NCBI GenBank assembly: GCA_902587315.1
Contig: CACIKW010000004.1
Location: forward strand, 1-58,506
DNA: 58,506 bases
Source of the DNA: an uncultured Pelagibacteraceae bacterium
GTDB lineage: Bacteria; Pseudomonadota; Alphaproteobacteria; Pelagibacterales; Pelagibacteraceae
Direction: 5' to 3'
Positions 37,068 through 45,501 of the stretch are shown here, one piece after another. The notes beneath the pieces are model-generated. The model saw only the letters and a program-made list of their open reading frames with translations, ran no database searches and was not told where the DNA came from. Both the position numbers and the translations under genes were made by a program. Position 1 is the first letter of the stretch. Every line of letters begins with the position of its first letter.

Positions 37068-38875
37068 TGTCATCTATCGATCACATTAGAAATTTTTCTA
37101 TTATAGCTCATATTGATCATGGAAAATCAACAATAGCTGACAGAATAATTCAAAAATGTGGAGGCTTGTCAGAACGTGAAATGAAAGACCAAGTTTTAGA
37201 CTCAATGGATATTGAAAGAGAGAGGGGAATAACAATCAAAGCTCAAACTGTTAGACTTTCATACAAATCTAGAGATGGAAAAGAATATATATTAAATATT
37301 ATTGATACGCCAGGTCATGTGGATTTTAGTTATGAAGTAAGTAGATCTTTATATGCATGCGAAGGTTCGATTTTAATAGTTGATAGCTCACAAGGAGTTG
37401 AAGCACAAACTCTTGCCAATGTTTATCAAGCACTAGATATTGAACATGAAATAGTACCGGTATTAAATAAAATAGATTTGCCAGCATCTGATATAGAAAA
37501 AACAACAAAGCAAATTGAGGATGTTATTGGTATAGAAACAACTAACTCAGTTCCATGCTCTGGTAAAACAGGAGAAGGTGTAGAAGAAATATTGGAAAAA
37601 ATAGTAAAAATATTACCCCCACCAAAAGGAATAAAGAGTGAATTATTAAAATGTTTATTAGTCGACAGTTGGTACGATTCATATCTAGGGGTAGTAATTT
37701 TAGTTAGAGTAATTGATGGATATATTAAAAAAAATATGAAAATAAAAATGATGTCTAATAATAAAGAATATGAGGTTGAAAGAGTTGGAGTATTTACGCC
37801 TAAACCAAAAGATGTAAATGAATTGGGTGCAGGAGAAATAGGATTTATTATTACTGGAATAAAAAATTTATCAGAAACGAAAGTTGGAGATACAATATGT
37901 GACTCTCAAAAACCATTAAAAGAAGCATTACCAGGATTTAAACCTAGTAAACCAGTTGTATTCTGTGGTTTATTTCCAGTCGATAGTTCTGAATATCAAA
38001 AGTTAAAAGATGGTCTTGCTAAGCTTCAATTAAATGATGCAAGTTTTTCCTTTGAAGCAGAGTCATCATCTGCATTAGGACTAGGATTTAGATGTGGTTT
38101 TTTAGGTTTATTGCATTTAGAAATTATAAGTCAAAGACTTGAAAGAGAATTTGATATTAATTTATTAACTACAACGCCTGGAGTTGTTTATAAAGTTCAT
38201 TTAAATAATGGCAAAATAATTGATTTGCAGAATCCTTCTACATTGCCCGATCCTACACATATTAAGTTAATTGAAGAACCATGGATAAAAGCAACAATTA
38301 TCACCCCAGATCAATACCTTGGTTCGATAATAAAAATATGCCAAGATAAAAGAGGAGTACAAACCAATTTGACTTATTCGGGTAATAGAGCAGTTTTGAA
38401 TTATGAACTGCCTTTAAATGAAGTTGTATTTGATTTTTATGATCGATTGAAATCCATGACCAGTGGATATGGAAGTTTTGACTATGAAATCATTGGTTAT
38501 AAAGAAGGAGATCTTGTTAAGCTAAGCATATTAGTAAATAGTGAGCATGTAGATGCATTATCAATGATGATACATAAGGAATTTGCACAATCACAAGGAA
38601 GAGTGGTATGTGAAAAACTAAAAGATTTAATACCCAGACATAATTTTATGATTCCTATACAAGCTGCAATAGGAGGGAAAATTATCGCAAGAGAAACCAT
38701 AAAGGGATATAAAAAAGACGTTCTGTCAAAAATTCATGGAGGAGGTGCATTAGATAGAAAAAGAAAACTTCTAGATAAGCAAAAAAAAGGAAAAACTAGA
38801 GCCAAACAATTTGGAAAAGTTGAAATACCCCAGGAAGCTTTTATTGGAGTGTTAAGAATAAATAAAGATAATTAA
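37067..38875 (+). CDS. lepA: Elongation factor 4 (LepA) GTPase
   Basis: A translational GTPase that affects ribosome biogenesis and initiation. The 602-residue protein has G1 [15 protein letters not shown]3 [13 protein letters not shown]4 NKIDLP, and the LepA-specific C-terminal domain ([20 protein letters not shown]). It is coupled to pheT by a TAATG overlap and to the methyltransferase gene by the same kind of overlap, so surface genes read on from the translation operon. Confidence 0.96.
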   Translation: MSSIDHIRNFSIIAHIDHGKSTIADRIIQKCGGLSEREMKDQVLDSMDIERERGITIKAQTVRLSYKSRDGKEYILNIIDTPGHVDFSYEVSRSLYACEGSILIVDSSQGVEAQTLANVYQALDIEHEIVPVLNKIDLPASDIEKTTKQIEDVIGIETTNSVPCSGKTGEGVEEILEKIVKILPPPKGIKSELLKCLLVDSWYDSYLGVVILVRVIDGYIKKNMKIKMMSNNKEYEVERVGVFTPKPKDVNELGAGEIGFIITGIKNLSETKVGDTICDSQKPLKEALPGFKPSKPVVFCGLFPVDSSEYQKLKDGLAKLQLNDASFSFEAESSSALGLGFRCGFLGLLHLEIISQRLEREFDINLLTTTPGVVYKVHLNNGKIIDLQNPSTLPDPTHIKLIEEPWIKATIITPDQYLGSIIKICQDKRGVQTNLTYSGNRAVLNYELPLNEVVFDFYDRLKSMTSGYGSFDYEIIGYKEGDLVKLSILVNSEHVDALSMMIHKEFAQSQGRVVCEKLKDLIPRHNFMIPIQAAIGGKIIARETIKGYKKDVLSKIHGGGALDRKRKLLDKQKKGKTRAKQFGKVEIPQEAFIGVLRINKDN

Positions 38876-39660
38876 TGACAAAGTTAATTTTATTTTTTTC
38901 ATTATTGGCAAATATACTATTGCTTATATTTTTAAAGAAAAAAAAAATTAAAAATTTTTTTTATCGAAAGAATATAAATACTGTTTCAATAGAATCTATA
39001 AATCCAATATTTAAACACAAGATAATTAACAGTGAAACAAAGTTTCCTTCGGATTCACATGTTTCAAAAATGATTTTGGTTCATGACAAAGATTATAACG
39101 TTAAAGGTTTAATCTCTGATTATGAAACTTGGATATTATCTTTAATGTCAAAAATTTCGTTAAATATATTTGAATTTGGAACTTGCAGTGGAAAAACAAC
39201 CTATATAATGGCCTTAAATTCACCACCACAATCAAAAATTAAAACTATAACACTTAATGAAGATCAGACATCAAAATTAGTAATGAACAAAGGTGAAAGC
39301 AAAGTTGCTTTTAAAAATATAAAAAATGAAAGTTCTTATAATCAATTTATTTTTAGTAATACAGATTGCGAAAATAAAATTGAAATTTCTTATGAAAATT
39401 CAATGGACCTAAATATTGAAAATTTAAAGAATAAATATGATCTAATTTTTATTGATGGTGGACACACTTATTCAGTGATAAAAAATGATTCTGAAAAAGC
39501 ATTACAAATGGTAAGAAAAAACGGATATATTTTTTGGCATGACTATATTCCAGGAAAAACTTCTACCAAAGATGTTTGCAAATATCTAAATTATTTGTCT
39601 AAAAACATAAATATCTTTCATATAAAAGATACTAATATGTGTTTTTATAAAAAAGAGTAG
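38875..39660 (+). CDS. Membrane-anchored class I SAM methyltransferase (Methyltransf_24-like)
   Basis: A 261-residue protein with one N-terminal membrane helix (LILFFSLLANILLLIFL) and a Rossmann-fold domain: motif I FEFGTCSGKTT and the family's LIFIDGGHTYSVIKNDSEKAL followed by GYIFWHDY. Related proteins often sit in polysaccharide clusters and may methylate sugars; the substrate is not known. It overlaps the lepA stop by one base and opens the surface island that runs to 44 kb. Confidence 0.75.
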   Translation: MTKLILFFSLLANILLLIFLKKKKIKNFFYRKNINTVSIESINPIFKHKIINSETKFPSDSHVSKMILVHDKDYNVKGLISDYETWILSLMSKISLNIFEFGTCSGKTTYIMALNSPPQSKIKTITLNEDQTSKLVMNKGESKVAFKNIKNESSYNQFIFSNTDCENKIEISYENSMDLNIENLKNKYDLIFIDGGHTYSVIKNDSEKALQMVRKNGYIFWHDYIPGKTSTKDVCKYLNYLSKNINIFHIKDTNMCFYKKE

Positions 39661-39673
39661 TATTAAATTTTTT

Positions 39674-40633
39674 ATGAAAGATAAAATTGCAATTTTGGCT
39701 CCAGGTAAGGGTTGGGGTAATTTTGTTTCATACATATCATGCTTTAAAAAAATATCAGAAGAAAGAAAGAAAAAAATTGTAATAATCACAAAAAAATTTT
39801 CAAGTGCTAAATCATATTTATCAGATCAAAATTTAGTTGATAATTTTGTTGAAATATCAGATGACACAAGAGGAATAGTTAAAAAAATATGTTCGATAAT
39901 TTATATTTATAATGAAATAAAAAAATTGAATTTAAATGAAATCTTTATTTTTCATTCTTCGGCACTATATGTTTTGATTAGTTATTTTGCAGGAGTAAAT
40001 AAAATTTATGCTCCTGGGATAAAATATCAAAATTTTTTTTTAAAAAAAGATTTTAAATTTTATGATAATTTTAAATCTAAGCTTATTGATCCAGTTGAAG
40101 AAAGCAAAGAGTTAATAAAAAAAATTTTAAAAATAAATTATGTTCCTTTTAAAACACTAAAATTTAATGAAAAAATTGATGATAAAAAAATTGCTGTTTG
40201 CATTGCCTGTTCCGGTTATGAAAAACAATGGGGATCTGAAAACTATATTAAACTAATTAAATTTTTGTCATCTAAAGGCTACACAAAATTTCTTATATTA
40301 TCTGGTAAAGATCAGTTTGGAATCGAAGAGGAAATAATTAAAAAATCAGACATGAAGCTTGAATTTATAAAATCATCAAAAAAAACAATTAGCCAAGTTA
40401 TACCTGAATTGAAGAGTTGCAAATTATTTATTGGAAATGATACAGGTTTTTCACACTTAGCTACTGCCTATGCAAAAAAAACTTTTGTAATTCTTGGAGA
40501 CTGTCCTCCCCATACTTATTCAGATTTAATTATACCAATAGATAAAGAAGATAATTTAACAAGAAATTCTAATTCTATAAAAAGTATATCATTTGAAAAA
40601 GTAATAAATATTTTTAATAAAAATGAAAATTGA
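39674..40633 (+). CDS. Glycosyltransferase family 9-like (heptosyltransferase-like)
   Basis: A 319-residue GT-B protein of the ADP-heptose:LPS transferase type. Visible parts: IAILAPGKGWGNFVSY, the acceptor-domain end, IAVCIACSGYEKQWGSENYIKLIKFL, and the donor-site ELKSCKLFIGNDTGFSHLATAYAKKTFVILG with the GNDTG-H signature. It probably adds a sugar to lipopolysaccharide core or a similar glycan. It lies between the methyltransferase and tRNA-Ser. Confidence 0.82.
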   Translation: MKDKIAILAPGKGWGNFVSYISCFKKISEERKKKIVIITKKFSSAKSYLSDQNLVDNFVEISDDTRGIVKKICSIIYIYNEIKKLNLNEIFIFHSSALYVLISYFAGVNKIYAPGIKYQNFFLKKDFKFYDNFKSKLIDPVEESKELIKKILKINYVPFKTLKFNEKIDDKKIAVCIACSGYEKQWGSENYIKLIKFLSSKGYTKFLILSGKDQFGIEEEIIKKSDMKLEFIKSSKKTISQVIPELKSCKLFIGNDTGFSHLATAYAKKTFVILGDCPPHTYSDLIIPIDKEDNLTRNSNSIKSISFEKVINIFNKNEN

Positions 40634-40638
40634 ATTAA

Positions 40639-40728
40639 GGAGAGATGGCCGAGTGGTTTAAGGCGCACGCTTGGAGAGCGTGTATAGGGTTTACTCTATC
40701 GTGGGTTCGAATCCCACTCTCTCCGCCA
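40639..40728 (+). tRNA. tRNA-Ser(GGA)
   Basis: A complete 90-nt class II tRNA: acceptor GGAGAGA with TCTCTCC, discriminator G, encoded CCA; D-arm GCCGAGTGGTTTAAGGC; anticodon loop TTGGAGA between CACGC and GCGTG (anticodon GGA); long variable arm; T-arm GTGGGTTCGAATCCCAC. Two 3' fragments of a different tRNA-Ser allele lie nearby at 40885 and 42757, marking this locus as an insertion site. Confidence 0.95.
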
Positions 40729-40794
40729 TTAATTTGTGTTAAAAAAAACACTAATAAATGATATATTATTTGAGAATCAAACAAAGGAGTTAAA

Positions 40795-40851
40795 ATGGAA
40801 GTTGTAATTGTTTTAGCAGTTGCATGGTGGGCATGGAATCAATTCATGTAA
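40795..40851 (+). CDS. 18-residue hydrophobic peptide gene
   Basis: A very short frame with an excellent ribosome-binding site: AAAGGAG at 40783-40789, 5 nt before ATG 40795. The product MEVVIVLAVAWWAWNQFM is a single short hydrophobic helix with three Trp. It lies between the intact tRNA-Ser and the first tRNA-Ser remnant, with its own AT-rich upstream region. No family is recognised. The strong ribosome-binding site in a genome where most genes lack one argues for translation. Confidence 0.5.
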   Translation: MEVVIVLAVAWWAWNQFM

Positions 40852-40884
40852 TTATATACTAAATAAAGTATTTTAATTTTAGTA

Positions 40885-40947
40885 CACACGCTTGGAAAGT
40901 GTGTGTACCCTCACAGGTACCGTGGGTTCGAATCCCACACTCTCCGC
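40885..40947 (+). other. tRNA-Ser 3' remnant (copy 1)
   Basis: From the anticodon stem to the acceptor end this matches a tRNA-Ser(GGA): loop TTGGAAA, variable arm CCCTCACAGG, T-arm GTGGGTTCGAATCCCAC, then CTCTCCGC. The 5' acceptor strand and D-arm are missing and CCA is not encoded. It differs from the intact tRNA at 40639 in the anticodon stem and variable arm but nearly equals the remnant at 42757. With the bases just upstream, the anticodon stem grows to a 10-bp hairpin (40882-40908). Confidence 0.8.
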
Positions 40948-40968
40948 TTTTTTTGATACTAAAGAGTT

Positions 40969-41868
40969 TTACAAATAAGTTGAATATGAATTTTCTAGAT
41001 ATTCTTTTAGCGTCACCTGCCAAGGCCTCATTAAGTTTAATCCAATTGTATTTAGTTTTTTATTTAAAAGGTTTTCAGAGTTTGGTCTTTTTGCAAAAAA
41101 AGTTTTTGAAAAATAATCTGAATTAACCTTAGTCAATCTAATTGAATTTTCTAAATTTAAAATTTTTAAAATTTCTTCTGTTACTTCATAACGACTCGTA
41201 TTTCCTTCACAAGCCATATTATATAATCCAAAATTATTTGTAGCAATTAAGGCTTCTGTATTTTTTGCAAAATCATAAGTATAAGTTGGGGTTCCAAATT
41301 TATCATCAACAATAAATAATTCTTTTTTTCCATCTTTAATCTGCTTTATTATTTTTTGAATAAATTTTTTATCCTTTTTTGGGCCCCCGCCCATCATCCA
41401 GCCAGCTCTGCATATTAAATATTTTTTACAATTTTCAACAACAAATTTTTCTGCTTCATACTTTGATACTGCATAAACGCCTATTGGTTTTGGTATATCA
41501 TTTTCATCATAAAATTCTTTTAAACCATCAAATATACCAGCTGTGCTAACATAAAGTAATGGAATATTTAAATTATTGCTTATTGCTACCGCAGTTTTGA
41601 CTGACTCTGTGTTTGTTCTAAATGTTTCGGACTGATTTTTTTCACAAAACTCTAGATCTGTAAAAGCTCCTATGTGGAAAAGATAATTTGGAGAAAATTT
41701 TTCTACTAATAATTTATAATTTTCTGAATTACAAAAATCTAGATATTCTAGCCAGTTCTCATTTACATCTTTGTCTGTACATTTTAATTTATACTTTTTT
41801 GAAAAGATCTTATAAAATGCTTCACCCAACATTCCTCCCACACCGGATAAAAAAATTTTTTTATTCAT
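40969..41868 (-). CDS. RmlD-like SDR sugar-nucleotide reductase
   Basis: A 299-residue extended short-chain dehydrogenase of the dTDP-4-dehydrorhamnose reductase type. The NAD(P) motif is degenerate (FLSGVGGMLGEAFYK); substrate-side residues include HIGAFTDLEFCE, LLYVSTAGIFDG and the catalytic YAVSKYEAEK (Tyr-x3-Lys), then RAGWMMGGG. It would reduce or epimerise a nucleotide-linked sugar for surface glycan. The gene ends 21 bp from tRNA-Ser remnant 1 and lies between the two inverted remnants. Confidence 0.82.
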   Translation of the reverse strand: MNKKIFLSGVGGMLGEAFYKIFSKKYKLKCTDKDVNENWLEYLDFCNSENYKLLVEKFSPNYLFHIGAFTDLEFCEKNQSETFRTNTESVKTAVAISNNLNIPLLYVSTAGIFDGLKEFYDENDIPKPIGVYAVSKYEAEKFVVENCKKYLICRAGWMMGGGPKKDKKFIQKIIKQIKDGKKELFIVDDKFGTPTYTYDFAKNTEALIATNNFGLYNMACEGNTSRYEVTEEILKILNLENSIRLTKVNSDYFSKTFFAKRPNSENLLNKKLNTIGLNLMRPWQVTLKEYLENSYSTYL

Positions 41869-41883
41869 ATAATAAAAATAAAA

Positions 41884-42228
41884 CTAAAAATTAATTTTAT
41901 CATTTGTAATATCATGAAATTTCATGGGCCAGATAATATAATTAGAATTTTTTTTAAACCAATAGCTCAGGTATCTCTCTGCTAAGAATGCATATACTCT
42001 TATTCTGCTATATGGTCTATTTGGATCAAAACCAAATATCTGTTCACATTTTTCTAACCATTGAAATAATGATTTGCAATAATCATTGTAAAGTGCCGGG
42101 GATTTACAAATAAAAACATTATTTGCACTAAATGAAACTGAAGAGTTTACCCAATTTCTAAAATCTTCTCTATTTTCATTATCTAATAATTCTATAGCTT
42201 TATCTAATTCCCCATATCCATGATACAT
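41884..42228 (-). pseudogene. DUF4422 glycosyltransferase-like protein, 3' part after a frameshift
   Basis: The C-terminal 114 residues of a DUF4422 protein: VHYDMYHGYGELDKAIELL region, NNVFICKSPALYNDYCKSLFQWLE, and RVYAFLAERYLSYWF, which is the usual end of this family. It continues the frame at 42243-42704 if one A is added to the run opposite 42296-42300; the joined product would be 273 residues with an unbroken linker (KNATTKKSLCVSVKKK). As written, the gene is broken. Confidence 0.7.
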
Positions 42229-42242
42229 GTCATAGTGAACTT

Positions 42243-42704
42243 TTACGGATAATTTTTTTTTGACAGAAACACAAAGGGATTTTTTAGTAGTTGCATTTTT
42301 CCATGTTTTAATATTTTGCTTAATTTGGTCGAATTAACAAAAATTTCATCTCTAAGTACAACCTCATGATTATTCCATTCAGGTGGAGTTTCTTGTACGA
42401 TCGATTTTTTAAAATCTTCATATATTTCACTTTTATTATCTTTTAACCAAAATCTTCGATAGTGACAAAATCCCACCCAGTCTGTGTCAAATTTTTTTTT
42501 AAGGTCATTTTTCCAAAGCCAATAATAAAATGTATTTTCACCGTACCAACTATTTTTTTCTGTCATATGATTGCCTGTATTGTCTCTAATCCACTCTTTA
42601 TCAAAAATTTCCTTACCCAATCCAACTGGAATATAATTAATTTTCTTAATTTTTTCTAAATTCGAGTTGGTTAAAGAAAAACAGTACATTTTTAGTGAAG
42701 TCAT
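42243..42704 (-). pseudogene. DUF4422 glycosyltransferase-like protein, 5' part before a frameshift
   Basis: The N-terminal 153 residues of a DUF4422 protein, a family found in capsule and O-antigen clusters and taken to be glycosyltransferases. Diagnostic parts are YIPVGLGKEIF, WIRDNTGNHMTEKNSWYGENTFYYWLWKN split over the first 70 residues, and DWVGFCHYRRFW. After KHGK the frame runs into unrelated residues and stops at 42243. The shift maps to a five-base run at 42296-42300, where one base seems missing. Confidence 0.7.
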
Positions 42705-42756
42705 ATAATTTTTTATATCAATTAGCTGCTCTCAACTCTATCAAAAATTAAAAAAA

Positions 42757-42823
42757 TGGCGGAGAGAGTGGAATTCGAACCCACAGTACCTGTGAGGGTA
42801 CACACACTTTCCAAGCGTGCGCC
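42757..42823 (-). other. tRNA-Ser 3' remnant (copy 2, inverted)
   Basis: On the minus strand the sequence matches tRNA-Ser from the end of the D-arm (GGCGCACGC) through loop TTGGAAA, variable arm CCCTCACAGG, T-arm and TCTCTCC-G-CCA. The 5' acceptor strand and most of the D-arm are absent. It shares a 34-bp perfect block with copy 1 in the opposite orientation, and about 58 of 61 bases overall. Flanking bases 42824-42909 are less AT-rich than the surroundings and match nothing I know. Confidence 0.8.
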
Positions 42824-42909
42824 AAGAACCTAGCGGTAAAACTTTCTAACTTTCATAAGGGAATCTTCTCATAGCAGGAGTCCACCGACAAGCTTTATTG
42901 TAGTGATTC

Positions 42910-44040
42910 TTAAATTATTTTTTTTAAGACTAGATCCATTTCTTCTATACTGAATTTAATATCTCCAAGTTCTTTTTTTTGTTCAATTACTTCTGGAGTT
43001 GTTATACGCGAATAATTTAAATTCAATATATTACTTATTCTTTGGCTATGGGAGGTGGAGATATTCTTCCAGCTTTGTTTGTTTCGGTGTGTTTCCGGAA
43101 GTATTTCCACTACAGTTGTTTTGGGCTTGCAAAAAATTAAATTTGCAAAGGAGGCTCCATGAGGTCCAATTATAGTTTTTGCATTTTTAAATAAATAAAT
43201 TTGTTCAAAAAAGTCTAATTGACCAACTTTATATGATTTAAATCCTTTAGAAATTAAAAAATTTATTAACTCATCATTATTTTGAAATTGACAATGTTTA
43301 TATTTAGAGTCGGATCTATCTATAAATATTTTTTCATTATTATTAAATTTTTTTTCCATATTTAAAAATTTTTCTCTTAACCAATATACAATCCAAGAAG
43401 GGATATTAATAAATTCATCATGCACACTTCCTTTGTAGTACCAAGGATGATCCACAGCTAAAATTTTATCTGCTACTATATGTCTGTATTTTTTACTGTT
43501 TAATAATCTTTCTTCTTTTATGTCAAAAGTTAATAAAATTTTTTTTTGCCATTCATAAATATTTGGTACGTAAAAAAAATCTATTTTATCCAAAGGATAT
43601 TTTTGTTCACATAGTTTTAATCGTGGAATTATATCAAATAAAAAGTGAAAATAATTATCTCCACTAGCACCTTGAACCATAGAAAAAATTGTTCCTTTTA
43701 AGTATTTTTTGATACGAGGTGTGCCTTCTTTTAAAACCTTATTATACTTTGTAGGTTTAAGTTCCGTAAAAATTTGTTGAAATGAAACGTTAGGTATTAT
43801 TACATTGTTTTTTAATATTGCTACGTTTTGTACTGTATCGGTATATATTCTCCCATGATCAATTTCATATATATAATATTTTTTTTCAGAAAAAGTATCA
43901 GATTTTATATTTTCTAAATTTATTCTATTTAAATCAATTGAAGCAAAATCTTTAAATTCTTTAATGTTTCCATATAAAAAAATAAATAACTTACTAAAAA
44001 AAGTTTTAAATATGTTTTGAAAATTTTTTTTTATTTCCAT
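42910..44040 (-). CDS. Glycosyltransferase family 61-like
   Basis: A 376-residue protein with the GT61/EOGT-like pattern: SMVQGASGDNYFHFLFDIIPRL (the family's N-Y-x-H-W/F motif), then KIFIDRSDSKYKHCQFQNNDEL, and the strongest motif IIGPHGASFANLIFCKPKTTVVEI near the C-terminus. GT61 members occur in bacterial envelope clusters; donor and acceptor sugars are unknown. It is the last gene of the surface island before the purine region. Confidence 0.82.
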   Translation of the reverse strand: MEIKKNFQNIFKTFFSKLFIFLYGNIKEFKDFASIDLNRINLENIKSDTFSEKKYYIYEIDHGRIYTDTVQNVAILKNNVIIPNVSFQQIFTELKPTKYNKVLKEGTPRIKKYLKGTIFSMVQGASGDNYFHFLFDIIPRLKLCEQKYPLDKIDFFYVPNIYEWQKKILLTFDIKEERLLNSKKYRHIVADKILAVDHPWYYKGSVHDEFINIPSWIVYWLREKFLNMEKKFNNNEKIFIDRSDSKYKHCQFQNNDELINFLISKGFKSYKVGQLDFFEQIYLFKNAKTIIGPHGASFANLIFCKPKTTVVEILPETHRNKQSWKNISTSHSQRISNILNLNYSRITTPEVIEQKKELGDIKFSIEEMDLVLKKII

Positions 44041-44114
44041 ATTTTTTATTTTAGATTTTACTTTATTTATTATTATTTGTTTTTTTAATATATTTAATGT
44101 TCTATATTAATCTA

Positions 44115-45011
44115 TTAATAATTTTTTACCCAATGATTTGCTATATCTATCCTTTTACAAATCCAGATATCCTCAAACTTTAAAATATAATTAATAAATT
44201 TTTTTAAAGACTGAATTCTTCCGGGTCTACCAATTAGTCTACAATGAAGTCCAATGCTCATCATTTTTGGATAGATTTTCCCTTCTTCATATAAACTATC
44301 AAAACTATCTTTTAAATATGAAAAGAATTGATCACCACTATTAAATCCCTGGTTGGTTGCGAAACGCATGTCATTGTTATCTAATGTGTAAGGAATAATT
44401 AATTGCTTTTTATTTCTTTTCTTTATCCAGTATGGAAGATCGTCACTATATGAATCGCTGCAATAAAGGAATCCGCCTTCTTCAACTACCAAATCTAAAG
44501 TATTAGGACTACATCTGCCAGTGTACCAACCCAAGGGCCTTTTTCCAAAAATTTTTTTTATAGATTTTATTGCGAACTTCATATGTTCTTTTTCCTTTTT
44601 TTTTGAAAAATTTTGGTAATCAATCCATCGCCACCCATGCGAAGCAACTTCATAATTTGCTTTTTTAATAGCATTACAAACATCATTATTTTTTTCAAGG
44701 GCCATGCCGACACCAAAAATTGTTAATGGAATTTTTTTTTCTTGAAATAATTCATGAATTCTCCAAAAACCTCTTTTAGAACCATACTCGTAAATTGATT
44801 CCATATTCATATTACGGCCTTTTACTGGTTGAGCTCCAATTATTTCAGAAAGAAAAATTTCTGAAGTTTTATCTCCATTTAAAACGCAATTTTCTGCCCC
44901 TTCTTCATAATTAAGAACAAACTGTACTGCAATTCTTGAGTTATTTGGCCATTTTACTTTAATTCCTTTGGAGCCATAACCTACCATGTCTCTTAAATAT
45001 TTTTTAACCAT
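44115..45011 (-). CDS. puuE: Allantoinase PuuE (polysaccharide-deacetylase fold)
   Basis: A metal-independent-type allantoinase that opens allantoin to allantoate. The 298-residue protein has the PuuE pattern: RDMVGYGSKGIKVKWPNNSRIAVQFVLNYEEG (split in the first 40 residues), ENCVLNGD, a SIYEYGSKRGFWRIHEL stretch, the NodB-like core VASHGWRWIDYQ, GWYTGRCSPNTLDLV and the late GLHCRLIGRPGR. It overlaps allA by 8 bp and is the last gene of the minus arm uraD-alc-allA-puuE. Confidence 0.9.
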   Translation of the reverse strand: MVKKYLRDMVGYGSKGIKVKWPNNSRIAVQFVLNYEEGAENCVLNGDKTSEIFLSEIIGAQPVKGRNMNMESIYEYGSKRGFWRIHELFQEKKIPLTIFGVGMALEKNNDVCNAIKKANYEVASHGWRWIDYQNFSKKKEKEHMKFAIKSIKKIFGKRPLGWYTGRCSPNTLDLVVEEGGFLYCSDSYSDDLPYWIKKRNKKQLIIPYTLDNNDMRFATNQGFNSGDQFFSYLKDSFDSLYEEGKIYPKMMSIGLHCRLIGRPGRIQSLKKFINYILKFEDIWICKRIDIANHWVKNY

Positions 45012-45501
45012 TTTTAAGAATTATTTTTTCCTTTTTAAAATTATGTATTACTAAGTTATTTCCTTTTCCTTTTCTATCAACAACTAAAAAATTCATTTTC
45101 TTTTTTGATATTAGTGGGAAGTGCCAAATTCCTGGTTTATAATTTATCCCAGTTTGCTTTGGTACTATAAATGACTGAATTTTTTTAACTTTTGGTTTTT
45201 CACCACGAGGAGCAACCAATACTAAAAAAGTAGACTCTTTCATTGGTATAAAAGCCTGACTACCCAAAGGATGCTTTTCCATCATTTTTATATTCATAGG
45301 AAATTTTCTTTTTTTTGCAGAAAAAATACTAACAATTGTGTTTCCATTTTTTGTAGAGGTATTGATTTTACATAGATTATCGTATCTATTTGCATAACCA
45401 TTGTTAATTTTTATAGGCCTTCTTTTTCTTGTAGATATTAAATCTCCAAATTTTTTAAAATTTTTACCATTAATTTTTTTAGGTTTTATTATTATTTTCA
45501 T
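45004..45501 (-). CDS. allA: Ureidoglycolate lyase
   Basis: A 165-residue cupin-like AllA, which splits ureidoglycolate to glyoxylate and urea. Family features are the FKKFGDLIS opening, MMEKHPLGSQAFIPM (metal/substrate His and Gln), LVLVAPRGEKP and the GINYKPGIWHFPLI strand. It overlaps alc by 4 bp and puuE by 8 bp. The protein is unusually Lys-rich for its family, in line with the base composition. No urease genes are in view to use the urea. Confidence 0.9.
   Translation of the reverse strand: MKIIIKPKKINGKNFKKFGDLISTRKRRPIKINNGYANRYDNLCKINTSTKNGNTIVSIFSAKKRKFPMNIKMMEKHPLGSQAFIPMKESTFLVLVAPRGEKPKVKKIQSFIVPKQTGINYKPGIWHFPLISKKKMNFLVVDRKGKGNNLVIHNFKKEKIILKNG

Noticed and set aside
40885..40947. 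tRNA-Ser copy 1 as a working tRNA
   Set aside because: The 5' acceptor strand and D-arm are absent and CCA is not encoded, so a cloverleaf cannot form.
40899..41126. Plus-strand 75-residue frame running out of the tRNA-Ser remnant
   Set aside because: It reads through the tRNA remnant and then antisense through the 3' end of the RmlD-like gene; the product has no recognisable features.
42757..42909. Intron-containing or split tRNA-Ser, or tmRNA, on the minus strand
   Set aside because: No second half with a matching acceptor strand or D-arm was found in the flank, and no tmRNA or group I intron core signature is visible.
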